Source of the DNA: Apostichopus japonicus
Taxonomy: Eukaryota; Echinodermata; Holothuroidea; Aspidochirotida; Stichopodidae
Direction of reading: 5' to 3'
Assembly: GCF_037975245.1 (NCBI RefSeq)
Contig: NC_092572.1
Span: forward strand, 3,509,501-3,573,500
DNA length: 64,000 nt
A program made the translations under genes and the position numbers. The notes under the pieces are model-generated. The model did no database searches. It was not told the origin of the DNA and was given only the letters and a program-made list of their open reading frames with translations. Of this stretch, positions 36,301 to 48,184 are shown in pieces (position 1 is the first letter of the stretch; each line of letters opens with the position of its first letter).

Positions 36301-36756
36301 TTATTCTGTATTGCTTGTACTAGACATAACCTCTGAAAGAATCAAGTACCCTGAAGCAATGGTTTAGGAGCAATTAATTACAAAAAAATAGCACATTTTT
36401 TAGTGAAAAGTACAAAAATGGAATATTTTGACAGTTGACTTAACTCCACAAGACAATATTTTTGTAGCCTAATTTTTTATTTTCCTGTTCTATGGGATAG
36501 ACTCTATAGGAATCTGTAATAGAAAGGTAGTAGAATGTTTAATTGCTGAGAAATGAGACCTCAAAAGCCAAGAAAATGCCAAAATTTCATGGTGGCGACA
36601 AAATGCGGAATTTCAAAGTGTGATAAATCAGCCAATTGTAAAGCAATGCAACTTTTCAGAATATGCTTATTTCATGGTGATCCAATCATACAAAAAATTG
36701 GGAATTTTTGGAGAGGGTGCAGCAGCAGACATCCGTGATTTGACACGGAATGACCC
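33375..36756. mobile_element. inverted-repeat DNA element carrying an RTE LINE, inserted in the minisatellite
   Basis: The left end AGGGTCATTCCATATCAAAT and the inverted right end TGGGTCATTCCGTGTCAAAT face inwards. The unit C array is interrupted here, while the unit D array (47,483-47,932) is continuous. No target duplication could be resolved inside the repeat array, and I cannot assign a superfamily. Sequence at about 36,180-36,470, outside the LINE, is related to 58,590-58,800, which shows the body belongs to a dispersed family. Confidence 0.6.
33440..36185 (-). mobile_element. RTE-like LINE copy (endonuclease and reverse transcriptase)
   Basis: On the minus strand a leader frame ends NVGTYNVRTLLDEDRLIEL (about 35,800), then a stop. 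After it comes a 662-aa frame (35,781-33,793). Endonuclease: VKWDVIGLSEVRRRGEQ, QVYAPTSSYDDEE, MMGDLNAKVG, GSDHRMAMGKF. RT: KAPGQDNI, KNYRPISLLSNIYKLFTKIL, EQAGFRRNFSTIDHI, VAFVDYEKAFDSV, GVRQGDTISPKLF. A frame change near 33,850 leads to the catalytic box HLRFADDIVI (frame 33,333-33,830). The copy ends at YDQCILP (about 33,445), short of the normal RTE C-terminus. The arrangement matches RTE/BovB-type elements often annotated as craniofacial-development-protein-2-like. One stop, one frameshift and a 3' truncation make it inactive, but it is fairly young. Confidence 0.85.
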
Positions 36757-36772
36757 ATTTCGTCATTTTCAC

Positions 36773-37205
36773 ATGTCCGATGGTAGCAATGTTCTTTCCA
36801 TATGTACGATGGTAGTAATGTCCTTTCCACATGTCCGATGGTAGTCACGTCCTTCTCACCAGTCCGATGGTAGTAATGTCATTTCCATATGTCCGATGGT
36901 AGCAAATGTCCTTTTCCACATAGTAATGTCTTTTTCCATCTTTCTGATAGTAGTAATGTCCTTTCCATATGTCCGATGGTAGTAATGTCTTTTCCACATG
37001 TCCAATGGTAGAAATGTCCTTTTCAAATGTCCGATGGTAGTAATTTCCTTTCCACATGTCCGATGGCAGTAATGTCCTGTCCTTATGTACGATGGTAGTA
37101 ACGTCTTTTCAAACTGTCCGATGGTAGTAATGTCCTTTCCACATTTCCGATGGTAGTAATGTCCTTTCCACATGTCCGATGGTAGTAATGTCCTTTTCGA
37201 CTGTC
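36773..37205. repeat. 29-bp minisatellite, right part (unit C)
   Basis: About 15 units of the same array as 32,962. It ends about 250 bp beyond the stop codon of methyltransferase C, just past its probable poly(A) signals. Confidence 0.92.
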
Positions 37206-37455
37206 GTTTTTATTTATTTTTAATTTAATGTCATGCTAATATTTCAATTAGAATTATTTTACTGTTTTATTTCTAGCATATTTATTAAGCATGCACCTTA
37301 ATGTAACTGACAAACCAAACAGGAAAAAATGCAACACCTTTACACAAACGCATAAAGTCTATATCGTTTCTTAGCTCTGTAACATTAGAATAACTGAAGG
37401 AAATACTGAAGCATGCATTACATTAACCTAAACTAAACGTATTATCATGTTAAAT

Positions 37456-40400
37456 TTACATCTTCTGCAAAACGATTATCTTGGCTGGCTCATCATTGAT
37501 GTGAAATGATGCTCTCTCTTCTACACATCTGCACAACTTAGCTTCCTCCCATTGTGACGACAGGATCTGAAATTTACGAGCGCTTAGAGCTTGGATTTCA
37601 CTCATGGACTTTTCGGCAACATTAAAAATGATGTATCCACCTAAAGAAAGAATGGAACAATAATGTACAGTAAACAACAAATAAAGTATAAGCGGGTCCA
37701 TACAATCACATATTTTCTTTCAAACTATTCAGAAAAATTAAACTTTGATGCACTGTTCAACTTCAAAGTTGATATGTTGTGCCAGTCAATGTTATTGTTA
37801 AAAGTATTTCGATCGGTAGATTGTCCAATAACTTGTGATGTCAACATGTGCAATGCATCAAATTCTTCCTTTTATTTTCTTTCTTTAATTTTTTTTTCCA
37901 TACTTGATACCATTCTTTATTTAGTTGAAGTAACCTCCTTTACCCAAAACCTCCTAATCACGTTGAATATTTCCCAAGATTGATAATTACGTAAATTGTG
38001 GAGGAAAGACACATGTTTTGGTGTAGTCCATGTATGACATAACAGATTGTTGATCAGCGGCATCAACCTAGAAAAGTGAATAAATTGCAGTATTTTATAT
38101 CTCAACGACGGAACAAGCTAACATATATGATGCAGAAAAAAAAAAACTTGTATTTAAATCTCAGAGTTCGTTTATTCTTTAAGTACAGGCAACAAGTTTT
38201 TAATCTGGTTTTTAATCTGGAGGTTTTAATCTGTCTTCGATACAATCCAAACACATGGTTCTCTTAATCTGCAAGCTTTGGCAGTTTTCGTTTGTATCCT
38301 GGTACGTTTGCTGCTTAACATATCGCATGTTTAAACTGATTGCAAAAGAAAGCATGTTCATGTTTTGTGTAATTACTTGACTGTATTTGGGTTGATAATC
38401 TGTAAAACAATTTTTTACCACGAGTCATTATCATAATTTCGGCACGCTCTGGCACACTTTCATAGCCCCGCAGCTGTTTAGTTCTAGCCTTGTTTAGAAA
38501 ATCAAATCTGCTAATAGATCAATTATGATTATAATAATCAGCAGTTATTTTACGTCACAAATGTGGGAGAAAACCCGCAAGGGCTAAGGATAACAACTTA
38601 CACGTCGGGTGGCTTCCAATTCAACATTTTAACTCAACTTTGGAATCTTATCAATTTAGAAAGTCATTTCAGATGGGAAAACCGCAGATTGCTCTTGGAT
38701 GAAAAAAGCCATCTTACTATGACCCGGCCGGGTAACGAACCCGGAACCTCCCGATTGATAAGCCTCATTGCTTCAATAATGTAGTAAACTTATAGTATTC
38801 TGTAATTACCTTCAGCAAGTTATGAAAAATACTCTCAAATTTGTTACAACTAACAGAACTATCGTGGCGTAAAATGATGAAACTGATCTAAGACGTAACA
38901 CTATACTGTCTGCTTAATTATATGGGAGTCAATAGTGAACCATACATTCTTTTATTACTGTAATCCGTTTTGCTGTATTACTTTAGTCACCTCAATTCAT
39001 CCTTAGTTCCTCTGATTTGATTTTTTCTCACACATTTTCGTTCTATTCCAACTGTATAACAGTGCATTAAACAAATAACATGTTGTAAGGTGAAACGAAA
39101 GCAATGTTTTGTTTGTCTGAATGTCATTTGTTCAAATGTTATTCTACAACGGAAGCCACGGAAGCAAGATGCCATTGTTGAGATACCCTTTGTTAATATA
39201 TGATTGGTTCCTTTTTCTATACAACACTACCATTAAATATACAGATACCTTGCATCAATATACAAAACAGGAGAATGTATCTGTACTAAAGGCTTTGTAA
39301 ATATACAGATACCTTACAAGAGGAGATTGTTCCTGTCCAAAAGGCTATGTAAAAATACACCCATTGTCCATCAAATAACAGAAGGTAATTGTTTCTCTAC
39401 ATAAAAAAAGTGATTTAACATAACCTTTTTGTAAAATTATTAACTGATACTTTCTTTTACGCGATAGATTGTAGGTGAACAGACACCTTGTAAAGCATAA
39501 TTATAGTTGTACAACAATTCTCTGTCAACTAATTGACAGAGACACTGCTGTAAATCTACAGAAATTTATGTAACATTGTAGGTCCAACTATATTGTGAAG
39601 AAATTTTAAGTTTGTGAATACTGCATGGATTTACAGTCGTTATACGTTGTAAGTTCGATACGATTGAAAGAAATGAAAATAAGTAACAGTTGACACGTAG
39701 ATCCTGTACAGCCGTTGATAATTTCACGGAGAGGTGAACTGGGGCAAAAATTACTACCGGCTCACTGACAATATCGGTCTTGAAACAAGCTTTAAACGGG
39801 CAACATTTGGCTCCCCGGACGAAACTAGAATGTTTTGCGACCAAGAGAAAGAAGATGCATCAGACCCAGTAGGTTTTGAGCTGGTAAACCATTTTCATCA
39901 TGAAGGTATGGGCTATATGCTTCTAGGATATATTTCCTCTCATGAAAATTGATTTCCAAATCAAGTAATACAAAATATGGCTTGCAAAGTTGCAACCCAA
40001 TACTTAAAGATAACGCGAGCACATTTCTTTCAAACAGATCAGAGGTCAAGGGAAATGAAACATAAAAATGTTCTTTTAGATCAATGGTCACAAATCTAAA
40101 AATTGGTTTATAACCATTTTATGTTTGTCAACATGTAGAAAATATGCAATAAACTTCACGATATGTAGACAATGGTGAGACGAATTGAAGTTCTAACTTG
40201 GTGGGTAGGTGCCTGACCATAAAAAACACGTTTCTTACGTGATTGGTGACGTGATAGGTCAAATTTCAGAGATCAAAGACCCCAAACTGTTTGTTAGCCA
40301 TACCCTTCTTGTCACTCTGTTGGAAAAAGTCATTAAAACACAATATATCCATAGAACAATGATACAAATTTTAAATTAGTACATTTTAAGGTTGTTCAAG

Positions 40401-43400
40401 ATCGAGGTCAAAAGTCAATGTACTTCAGAAGTCAAATTGGCCCAAACTGTGCGGATTGCCCTCTTGTTTATGCCTTCGTTAAGTTAACCACTAAACACTT
40501 ACCCTTCTTAACGTAATCCATGAGCATTGGTATGGAGCTATACTGCACTGTACCGACAGAAAAAACGCCGCCAGCTACTACAGCGTCATAGGAATCTGAA
40601 AAATGAAGAAATTATCACCTGAAATGACATCCAGTTATTGTTTTCTGTACAGTGCAAACCACATAACATACATCTTTACCCATGCAATGAATGAAGGTGT
40701 CTCCCGTTCATTTCATCAATCCAACGTTGCTATGAAATATAACATTGATTGTCAGTTTCACACAGAGCACATTGATAAACATCAGCACATTGGGAGCCAT
40801 GTTTGTGATCTTTTTTTCCATTGAAAGATATGTTCTGTGCCTGAAATTAATTCTTTGTCCCTCCACTGTTTATCTCCTACCTCTCCTCTTCCCCTGTTGG
40901 TTTATTTCTTTCTTCTCTCCATCCCTTGTCTACTAATCCCCTTACATCTTTGTTTTGTGTTCACCATGCTCATTAACCTGTCTGTATTCTGTGCGTGTTT
41001 TTGTCCCTTTTGTTACTGTAACTTGTCATTTAGCCTTTGAAGAAGATCCTGCTAGGATCGAAACGTCAGGCCAACTTATTTTTACACCTAAAATTAATTG
41101 AATAAAATTGCTAAAAAATTTCCCGCAGTTTTAGGTCAAGAAACCATATCCTCATAGCATTTATGGGGGCGCCGATATTTTTGTTTTTCATATTCCATGA
41201 TATTTTATTATATGTAAATCATTTGCCACAAGGAAAAAAACAATTCTTCAAGATGTTGCATATTGTATGGAATTCTAATACAGCGCATATCTATATAGTC
41301 AAAATATTTATCTAAATTCAAGTACAAGCAATAATCAATACATTTGATATGATGACATCGAACATTATATACTGGGACCCTCTTGCTGGAGTGATAAAGA
41401 CATGGAATATCCAGAAAGGGACGCAATATGGGTGCACGTATACAAAGAACAAACCTATGCTCTTGTTAAAAAAAAAACAATTCTTAAATGTTAGCTGACT
41501 TGAATTATTATCTGGGGAAAGACCAACAGAGCCTGACATAACGAATGTTAGACGGTTCAAAGTTTTGATTGTTTAGCAAGTTAAAATAGTTTACATACAA
41601 TTAACCTTTAGCTAGGAAAAGACGTTAAGATGTGAATGTTTTCATTTTAATTAATATAAGTATTACTGTAAGTAACCTGTCATCGGAATATCACTTTAAT
41701 GCGTCGAAGGGAATAATCGATTAAACGGAATAAAACAGATAAAAATTTGAAAAGATAAAATCCTCAAAGTCTTGTCTTTTCATGTATGATTCGTCCATCG
41801 TTGGAGGACAAACTTCTCAATTGATTATCATTATCTTCCGAATACGAATAGTAGCTCATTGATGATTAGTATGATCAGTGATAGTATAGGATATGCATTG
41901 CGGGGAGGGTGGTCTGCAGAAGTATTGATTATATATATATAGCATGGAATTATATACAGTCAATGTTACCAAGTTTTGTTTCATATTGAGTTTAGCTTAC
42001 CTTCAGTAAGTCCTTTGATTTTTTCTGTTCCTATAGTAGCCAAGAGTGTGTTACGGTAAACTCTTTTCCTTATGGCAATATCAAGCATCTTCTGTGAAGC
42101 ATCTAAAGCATCAATTGTTAGGAAACCTCGATCAAAAAGCTGAGGACAAGGATGTTAAGGTTGATATATAAGTTCAGATAGACTGAATAAGATAAATGTG
42201 CACAGCCTGTCTCGAACGTTAAAACTCTTACACGGATGTCATATATGCAATTGCTAGCTTGTATAACAAACGCTTGTTAGATCCCTTCAATTTTGTTTGC
42301 ACAATTAATTGGTTGATTAATGTTATGATCTGTTCTCCTACTTTCACCGTTAAAATAACCTCTGCTCTAGACGAAAAGGCAATTATTACTTAAATCATTT
42401 CTAGAGAACGTTCAATAGACTAGAAACTTCAACACACTGTCCAGCACATACAATTATATTGGCATTCGACATACCAGAAAGTGATAAAGAAAGGAGAACA
42501 ATGCTTACTTTAAATGGCTGAAAACAAATGAAATCATAATATTCACTGTTTAAACAATACATCTGTAATTACGATAGAAAATAAATGTATAACAGAGATT
42601 TTGTTTTTTTAAATGTTATTCAAATGTTCAGGGAGTAATATTAGAAATGCATATGCAACAACGTGCTCTATGCGGTCGTCACCAACTTGTGACAGCACAG
42701 CCCCAATTGTCCAATTACTTGCACCATGTAGTATCTAATACCAATGGTGGGGCAAAATAGGGTTGGACCAAAGTAGGACTACTTGTTAGAGCTAACTTAG
42801 GCTCCTCAGCAATATATTTCTGGTTTATATCAGTGGTTAACACCTCACAAGGGTAAAAGCGGAAACAGAAGATAGGAGACTATTCGGAAGGCTACACACA
42901 CTTACCAGTTTGCCTATAATGCCAGATCCAGCGCCTAGGTCTAGAATCACAGCACGTTTGTTTGAAACGTATTCAACAACCGTTTCCGCTAAGCATCCGT
43001 GGTATCGAAATCCTGCATTTGGAACGTACTAACAGAAAAGCAAAGAAATATGTATTTCACGTACTTTGATGAGGGGCCTTTATATATAGGATGGGAGGAG
43101 GCAATATCACCGTCTCATATTGCACCGCTTCGACCATTGATCTAATAATCTAACATTTTTAAGAATACATTGTTGAACATTACTCGTGGTCTCTCTACTA
43201 TCAACTTCATTTTAGGGTTCAGGTGGTGCAAAACTTCACTATGAAAGAAATTGGCCTATTGACTATCATTGTTCATGTATTGATTGTTGATTGACCGAAG
43301 TTATACCTCAAGATGGGACAATAACAACCTTTTGAAGAGTTGTAAGTTGTAGCCAGTTACTATAACCTACGTTAGAGGCGCATTAGTAACACAAAAGTAG

Positions 43401-43933
43401 AGCTTGTCATCACAATCTGCATTTTAGTCCTCTTTATTAATTATACTTATTTCTGAAACCTTTGAAGACTAAATAAATTCTTTTTGAAAACATGACAAAA
43501 GATGATTGCTTAATTAACTTGCTAGAAATGAAAAATAAACAAAATATCATGCTTTTGGCATTTATGCGAATGCCGAAAATAGCTGAAAGTACAATAACCA
43601 CATCGAAAGGATAGACATATATTCAGAAATATCTTAAACGAAATATCTACAGTTTAATCCGTGTAAGCGGGAGTAAAAGCAGCAAAACTGAGAGATTTGT
43701 TTCATATAACCCGGATGGTTATGTAAAGGTTTTTACAATAAAAGACAAGACTAAAGCAGGCTGCCTTGCAGCATATGCACACCTAATCGTGATTCAAATT
43801 ATAATGTTCTACGTACCTTGTCATATAATTCCGAGTTCTTGTTGTACCATCCAATAACATCATCAGTCTTTTCTGTCTTCATAATTTCCCACAAAACAGT
43901 TCGTTCATGTTGGTAGGTCTCCAAAGTCGACAT
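37456..43933 (-). CDS. METTL27-like SAM-dependent methyltransferase, copy C (5 exons)
   Basis: Five exons with GT-AG borders join in frame: 43,817-43,933; 42,906-43,028; 42,001-42,139; 40,503-40,595; 37,456-37,640 (phases 0,0,1,1), giving 218 aa. Exon 1 begins MSTLETYQHE and ends NSELYDK. Exon 2 carries class I methyltransferase motif I (VILDLGAGSGIIGKL, residues about 66-80). Exon 3 carries motif II (TIDALDASQKMLDIA). Exon 4 has SYDAVVAGGVFSVG, matching the FDAVL..GALSEG motif of METTL27. Exon 5 has GGYIIFNVAE and ends AKIIVLQKM. Human METTL27 (WBSCR27) is about 245 aa. These are soluble SAM-dependent enzymes of unknown substrate. The poly(A) signal is probably AATAAA about 170-190 bp past the stop, just before a 29-bp minisatellite. 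It differs from copy D at nine residues. Family assignment is strong; orthology to METTL27 is inference from these motifs. Confidence 0.85.
38655..38787 (-). mobile_element. tRNA-related SINE fragment (unit C)
   Basis: On the minus strand CCGGGTTCGTTACCCGG forms a T-arm with a pol III B-box-like GGTTCG, followed by GCCGGGTC as in a tRNA 3' acceptor arm (38,721-38,765). No complete 5' half or A box is visible, so it is a SINE fragment rather than a tRNA gene. The same sequence is in unit D, where it is split by the 48,659 insertion. Confidence 0.55.
40853..41090 (+). mobile_element. 238-bp short element with hammerhead-like 3' motif (unit C)
   Basis: The element is flanked by AAATTAATT on both sides (40,844-40,852 and 41,091-41,099). 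A paralogous site in unit D (51,689-51,697) has a single AAATTAATT and no element. The first 170 bp are pyrimidine-rich. Near the 3' end GCCT, TTGAAGA, a GATCC-TGCTA-GGATC hairpin, GAAACGTC and AGGC follow in order (about 41,032-41,072), a layout like a hammerhead ribozyme. Hammerhead motifs are known in Penelope-like elements and retrozymes. There is no coding frame. It lies in intron 3 of the methyltransferase gene, on the opposite strand. Confidence 0.65.
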
Positions 43934-44164
43934 GATCACATGGATTATATTTTTATCAATTAGTTTCAGTCAGCTTGATACTCGACAGGACACAATAACA
44001 GAAACACACAATCGCCTGAGCTAACGGACTGCTACGATGGTGTTTATATATGCCAACTGAAGTAATAATTTGAAATGTGTGTCATTCCATCACGTGAATT
44101 GTTAACTACTTTCGTTATAACTAAAATGTATTCCTTATATATGACGCTCCCACCCCTGACTAAA

Positions 44165-44403
44165 GTGATAATAAAGAAATTGGAAGATAAATCTGGGGTG
44201 GGTAATTCGAAAGCAGCCTGGTAAGTGATGCAAAGTGTGACTGGTTACAAATGGAAAAAATAAAAGTGGAACGATTAGAAATGGACAAAAACTGGTTAAT
44301 GATTTAAATTATTTTTATTGTAGGTTTGATGTTAGTAGCGATGAATTGGTTAATGCAGGAATTGATAACAAATTGAGGAATAGTCCTAATTGTGCTAACA
44401 CTG
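44165..44403 (+). mobile_element. fragment of a CR1-like LINE (region before RT)
   Basis: Translation gives NSKAAW, a stop, VMQSVTGYK and then NDLNYFYCRFDV, matching the linker before RT in LINEs of the same group as the 55,535 fragment. It directly abuts the right edge of unit C. Stops are present. Confidence 0.6.
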
Positions 44404-46046
44404 GTAGTGAAATTGAAATTGAAACTTTTTATTTCCACTTCACCATAACATAAAAAATATGAACATATAACATTTGAATATACAATACAAATACATTCCA
44501 TAGGAATTAAACAATTGATAAATACAAATGTCGTGAAGTGGGGAGACCTGGCAGAAGCAGTGCTTATGAAGGTCAGGCCACCAACGAAAACACACATCCC
44601 ACCACCCCGCCCCCCTACCCAACCAAAATACACCTAAACATAGGAAAAGAAACTAGAAACTTTACACGTGCTTATTTAATAAAGACCGTTTTAGTATTTT
44701 TCTTTAATGTAAATGTCTTTGTTGGAAGCAAGTTTTCCCGCCACTTGAACATAAATATACCCCACTGATAATGATAAATGTCAAAAGTTGTCAGTAACTT
44801 AAGCTCACTAAATAAATGGGAGGTATGACCACGATAAGATGCATTACAAATTATTCTTACAGCTCTTTTTCTTTAGGGAGTTTACGTAATTGGGAGAAAA
44901 GTTTGCCCAGGATATAGCACAATAATGAAGATGGGAAATTATTAGTTTTATAAATAGAGACTAGAATATTATTTGGAATAAATGATTTAAATTTATACAT
45001 CACACCTACAATTTTGGCAACATACGTTTGTACTTTATAAATATGTGGCTTCCAATTCACATTATTATCAATTATCACATCAAGGAATTTAGTAGTGCTA
45101 ACATTACAAATTAGCTGATTATCAATCTTTATATTTATATCACAGACCGCTTTTTGGTAAGGACGAAAAATCATAAAGTTTGTTTTATCAATGTTTAAAG
45201 ATAATTTACAAGCCCGAAACCAAACAGATACTTTGTTTAGTTCCTGGTTGACAATCGCTGAGACATGTTGTAAATTTTTGTGACGGCAAAAAATATTAGT
45301 GTCATCGGCAAATAATATGAAAGAAAGAATTGTTGAAGTTGCCTTAATATCATTAATATAAATGAGAAAAAGCAGAGGACCAAGAACAGACCCTTGAACT
45401 CCACATGTTATTGAATTCATGGTGGAAGAGCTAGACTTAAAAGTTACAAACTGTTGTCTATTACTCAGGTAGCTAAAAAAAAAACTTAAAGCAGTCCCTC
45501 TAATACCATGATGAGAAAGTTTTTAAGAGGATGTCATGATTTACGGTACCAAATGCCTTTTACAAGTCCAAATTGTTTATTTTTAAACGCATTTGCGACT
45601 TTGTCGATTAAATTAATAACCGCCAGATATGTTGCATGATTTGGACGAAACCCATATTGATTGTCACTAAGTATATTATATTTGGCAAGATAAGAATACA
45701 TTCGATTAAAAACTATCTTTCTTGTAAAGAAAGGGTAAAAAAGAAAAAGGTCTATAACTTTTCTCATCTGTAACGTCACCTGATTTATGTAGTGGCAGGA
45801 CTTTAGCATTTTTTTTTATAAATTTTGAGGTACTACTCCTAAACTAAGCGAAAGGTTGAAGATATTGACAAGGGGTTCACCAACCTCGTCCATACACTTT
45901 TTTTTTATTAACTACCCTTAATATTAAAAACCGGCTGCCTTATTATTATCCTGATGATTAACAATTTTGATGATCTCGCCTAAGCTTGTAGGAAAAAGAA
46001 AAAAATAATTTTCAACAGATCCCTTTGAAAAACTTTTAAGTGAAGT
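44404..46046 (-). mobile_element. CR1/Jockey-like LINE 3' part (reverse transcriptase)
   Basis: On the minus strand: QDNNKAAGF (about 45,950), RMYSYLAKYNILSDNQYGFR and ATYLAVINLIDKVANAFK (frame 45,534-45,809). Then GVQGSVLGPLLFLIYINDI, FILFADDTNIF and CKLSLNIDKTNFMIF (frame 44,857-45,420, ending KEKEL). The 3' end is a TTTCAATTTCAATTTCA-like tail at 44,404-44,422. The copy is 5'-truncated and holds stops and frame changes. It fills the spacer between units C and D, so it probably arrived at or after the duplication. Confidence 0.78.
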
Positions 46047-47482
46047 GCTCATGCTATAGACAATCTATTCCTGCACATTGAAGTTGAGATTGTTTAGCGC
46101 ATTCTGCATTCGCTGTTAAACTTGGCTTTGTAAATTATACCTCAACGCAAATATGTACCTTGGCGTTTACGATTTCATCAAATTTAGTCACTTTCCCAAG
46201 CGATTATATGAGGCGTGAATAACCACTTCTAATTTCTTGCGTTTTCGGGAGGCTTTCCCAGTATTAATTTCTGCAATATTGATGTTTGATGTTTAAATGT
46301 TTAAATATAAAATGAATATTTTGTTTATTTCGTAACATAAAGCTTGTATTTTATTATAAGAAACACTTTTTCATGGTTTTCAAAACAGTATGAGTACATG
46401 CCCATGAGCTCCTGACTTTACTGTTATTGAGTCGAGGAGTCAGAGTGGATGTGGACTTCAAATGAGAAGAATGATGAATTAGTGAATAGTTTGAAGCCTG
46501 AACTCTGACTTATCTTCAATCCGATTTGCTTTGGACTTGAACTGACTGATCCATAAATTCCTAAAGCATGCGAAGGTTGGAATTTTAAACGTCAAACGGT
46601 TTAATTAATTATTTGTTGTTACACAGTCTGTGGACATTGTAAGAAGTTTTGACAAACACATTCTACTATGATATTATTGAACTATTAGAAACATTACTTG
46701 TATGTACTCATGTAAGTCAACAGGCTCACAGCTTCTAACGGCAACAATTACCGAAATTGCTATTCAAATAATTACATATTAAACAAGTAAACTTTCATTT
46801 TATCACATATTTCCTCAAAATATATTTCGTTCCCCCTCCCTCGTTCTCTCAGTAACAGTGACATTAGAATGCTTTCCATTACCAAGTTTGTACATAGTCG
46901 CATCCGTCATCATGATGCCGTTGTTCGCAAAGAAAATGAGTATATGTTTCGATGGTACATCAAATTAAAGATATGTTAAGCTTTGTAAAAATGAAGTTGA
47001 CTTCACAGTATCATTAGGGTCCAACCAATGACCATCCACTAGATATAAACATTTACATGATTTAAATTGATGATTAATAAAACTTAAATGTTTCGCAAGT
47101 TACACTTTGCAATAACTTCAATCAGACAAGTATGAAAAAAATTCTTAACAACGACTATATTAGCGATGCTATCTAATAAAATTTTACAATTTTCTCTTAG
47201 AGAACATTAAAACTTTTAATAAACTCCTAGAATTTGTATACCGTTTGCTTCAAGTTTTTCACAAAAGACAAGAAACTCAGCAGCAGTGAAACGTCAAGAC
47301 TATCTTCTTTAGAACAATGACAAACATTTACAAGCGTAGTCGACTTCATTGTTTGATTTGTAGAAATCCTTCAAAAATACTTGAGTACAAGTATCCAGAT
47401 GCAAATTTATCTCACCAAAACGTTTTTATTTTATTAAATTGTTATATTACCAGTTTACTATATAAGTGCAATCCTTCATTGT

Positions 47483-47932
47483 TATGTCCTTTAACTTTTC
47501 CGATAGTAGTAATGTCCTTTCAACATGCCAAATGGTAGTAATGTCCTTTTCCAATGTCCGATGGTAGTAATGTCCATTTCAACAGTCCGATGGTAGTAAT
47601 GTCCTTTCAACTGTCCGATGGTAGTAATGTCCATTTCAACAGTCCGATGGTAGTAATGTCCTTTCCATATGTCCGATGGTAGTAATGTCCATTTCAACAG
47701 TCCGATGGTAGTAATGTCCTGTCCATATGTCCGATGGTATTAATGTCCATTTCAACAGTCCGATGGTAGTAATGTCCTGTCCACATGTCCGATGGTAGTA
47801 ATGTCCATTTCAACAGTCCGATGGTAGTAATGTCCTTTCAACTGTCCGATGGTATTAATGTCCATTTCAACAGTCCGATGGTAGTAATGTCCTGTCCACA
47901 TGTCCGATGGTAGTAATGTCCTTTGGGACTGT
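47483..47932. repeat. 29-bp minisatellite (unit D), unsplit
   Basis: About 15 units with the same core as unit C. Here many units alternate between TTTCAACTG/GTCCACATG and ATTTCAACAG tails, giving a two-unit higher-order repeat. Position relative to methyltransferase D is the same as in unit C. The array does not have unique spacers. Confidence 0.92.
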
Positions 47933-48184
47933 CGTTTCCAAAACAACAAAAATTTAATGTAATGCCTATATTTCAATTAGAATTATGTAACTGTTTTATT
48001 TCTAGCATATTTATAATGCATGCACCTTAATGTAACTGACAAACCAAACAGGAAAAAATGCAACACCTTTACACAAACGCATAACGTCTATCTCGTTTCT
48101 CAGCTTTGTAACATTAGAATAACTGAACCAAATGCTGAAGCATGCATTACATTAACCTAAACTAAACTTATTATCATGTTAAAT

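Larger units (their letters stand above)
31049..44164. repeat. tandem segmental duplication 2, unit C
   Basis: From GCTTATGCTATACACAATC (31,049) to CTGACTAAA (44,164) the sequence is repeated in 46,047-55,534. The unit contains methyltransferase copy C, a split 29-bp minisatellite and a tRNA-related SINE fragment. Relative to unit D it has extra sequence at 31,068-31,245 (small repeat) and 33,375-36,756 (inverted-repeat element with RTE LINE). The 31.3-32.9 kb part is unique-looking AT-rich DNA also found at 46.07-47.48 kb; I see no gene in it. Confidence 0.88.

Noticed and set aside
36845-37173. Repeated GKDITTIGH / MWKGHYYHRT frames
   Set aside because: Translation of the 29-bp minisatellite in several frames, with no start context or splice signals.
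38721-38765. tRNA gene on the minus strand
   Set aside because: Only the T-arm and 3' acceptor half are present; no D-arm, anticodon arm or A box. Best read as a tRNA-related SINE fragment.
47483-47932. CRISPR-like array (29-bp period repeats)
   Set aside because: Units are contiguous with variable tails, not repeats separated by unique spacers, and the genome is eukaryotic. It is a minisatellite.
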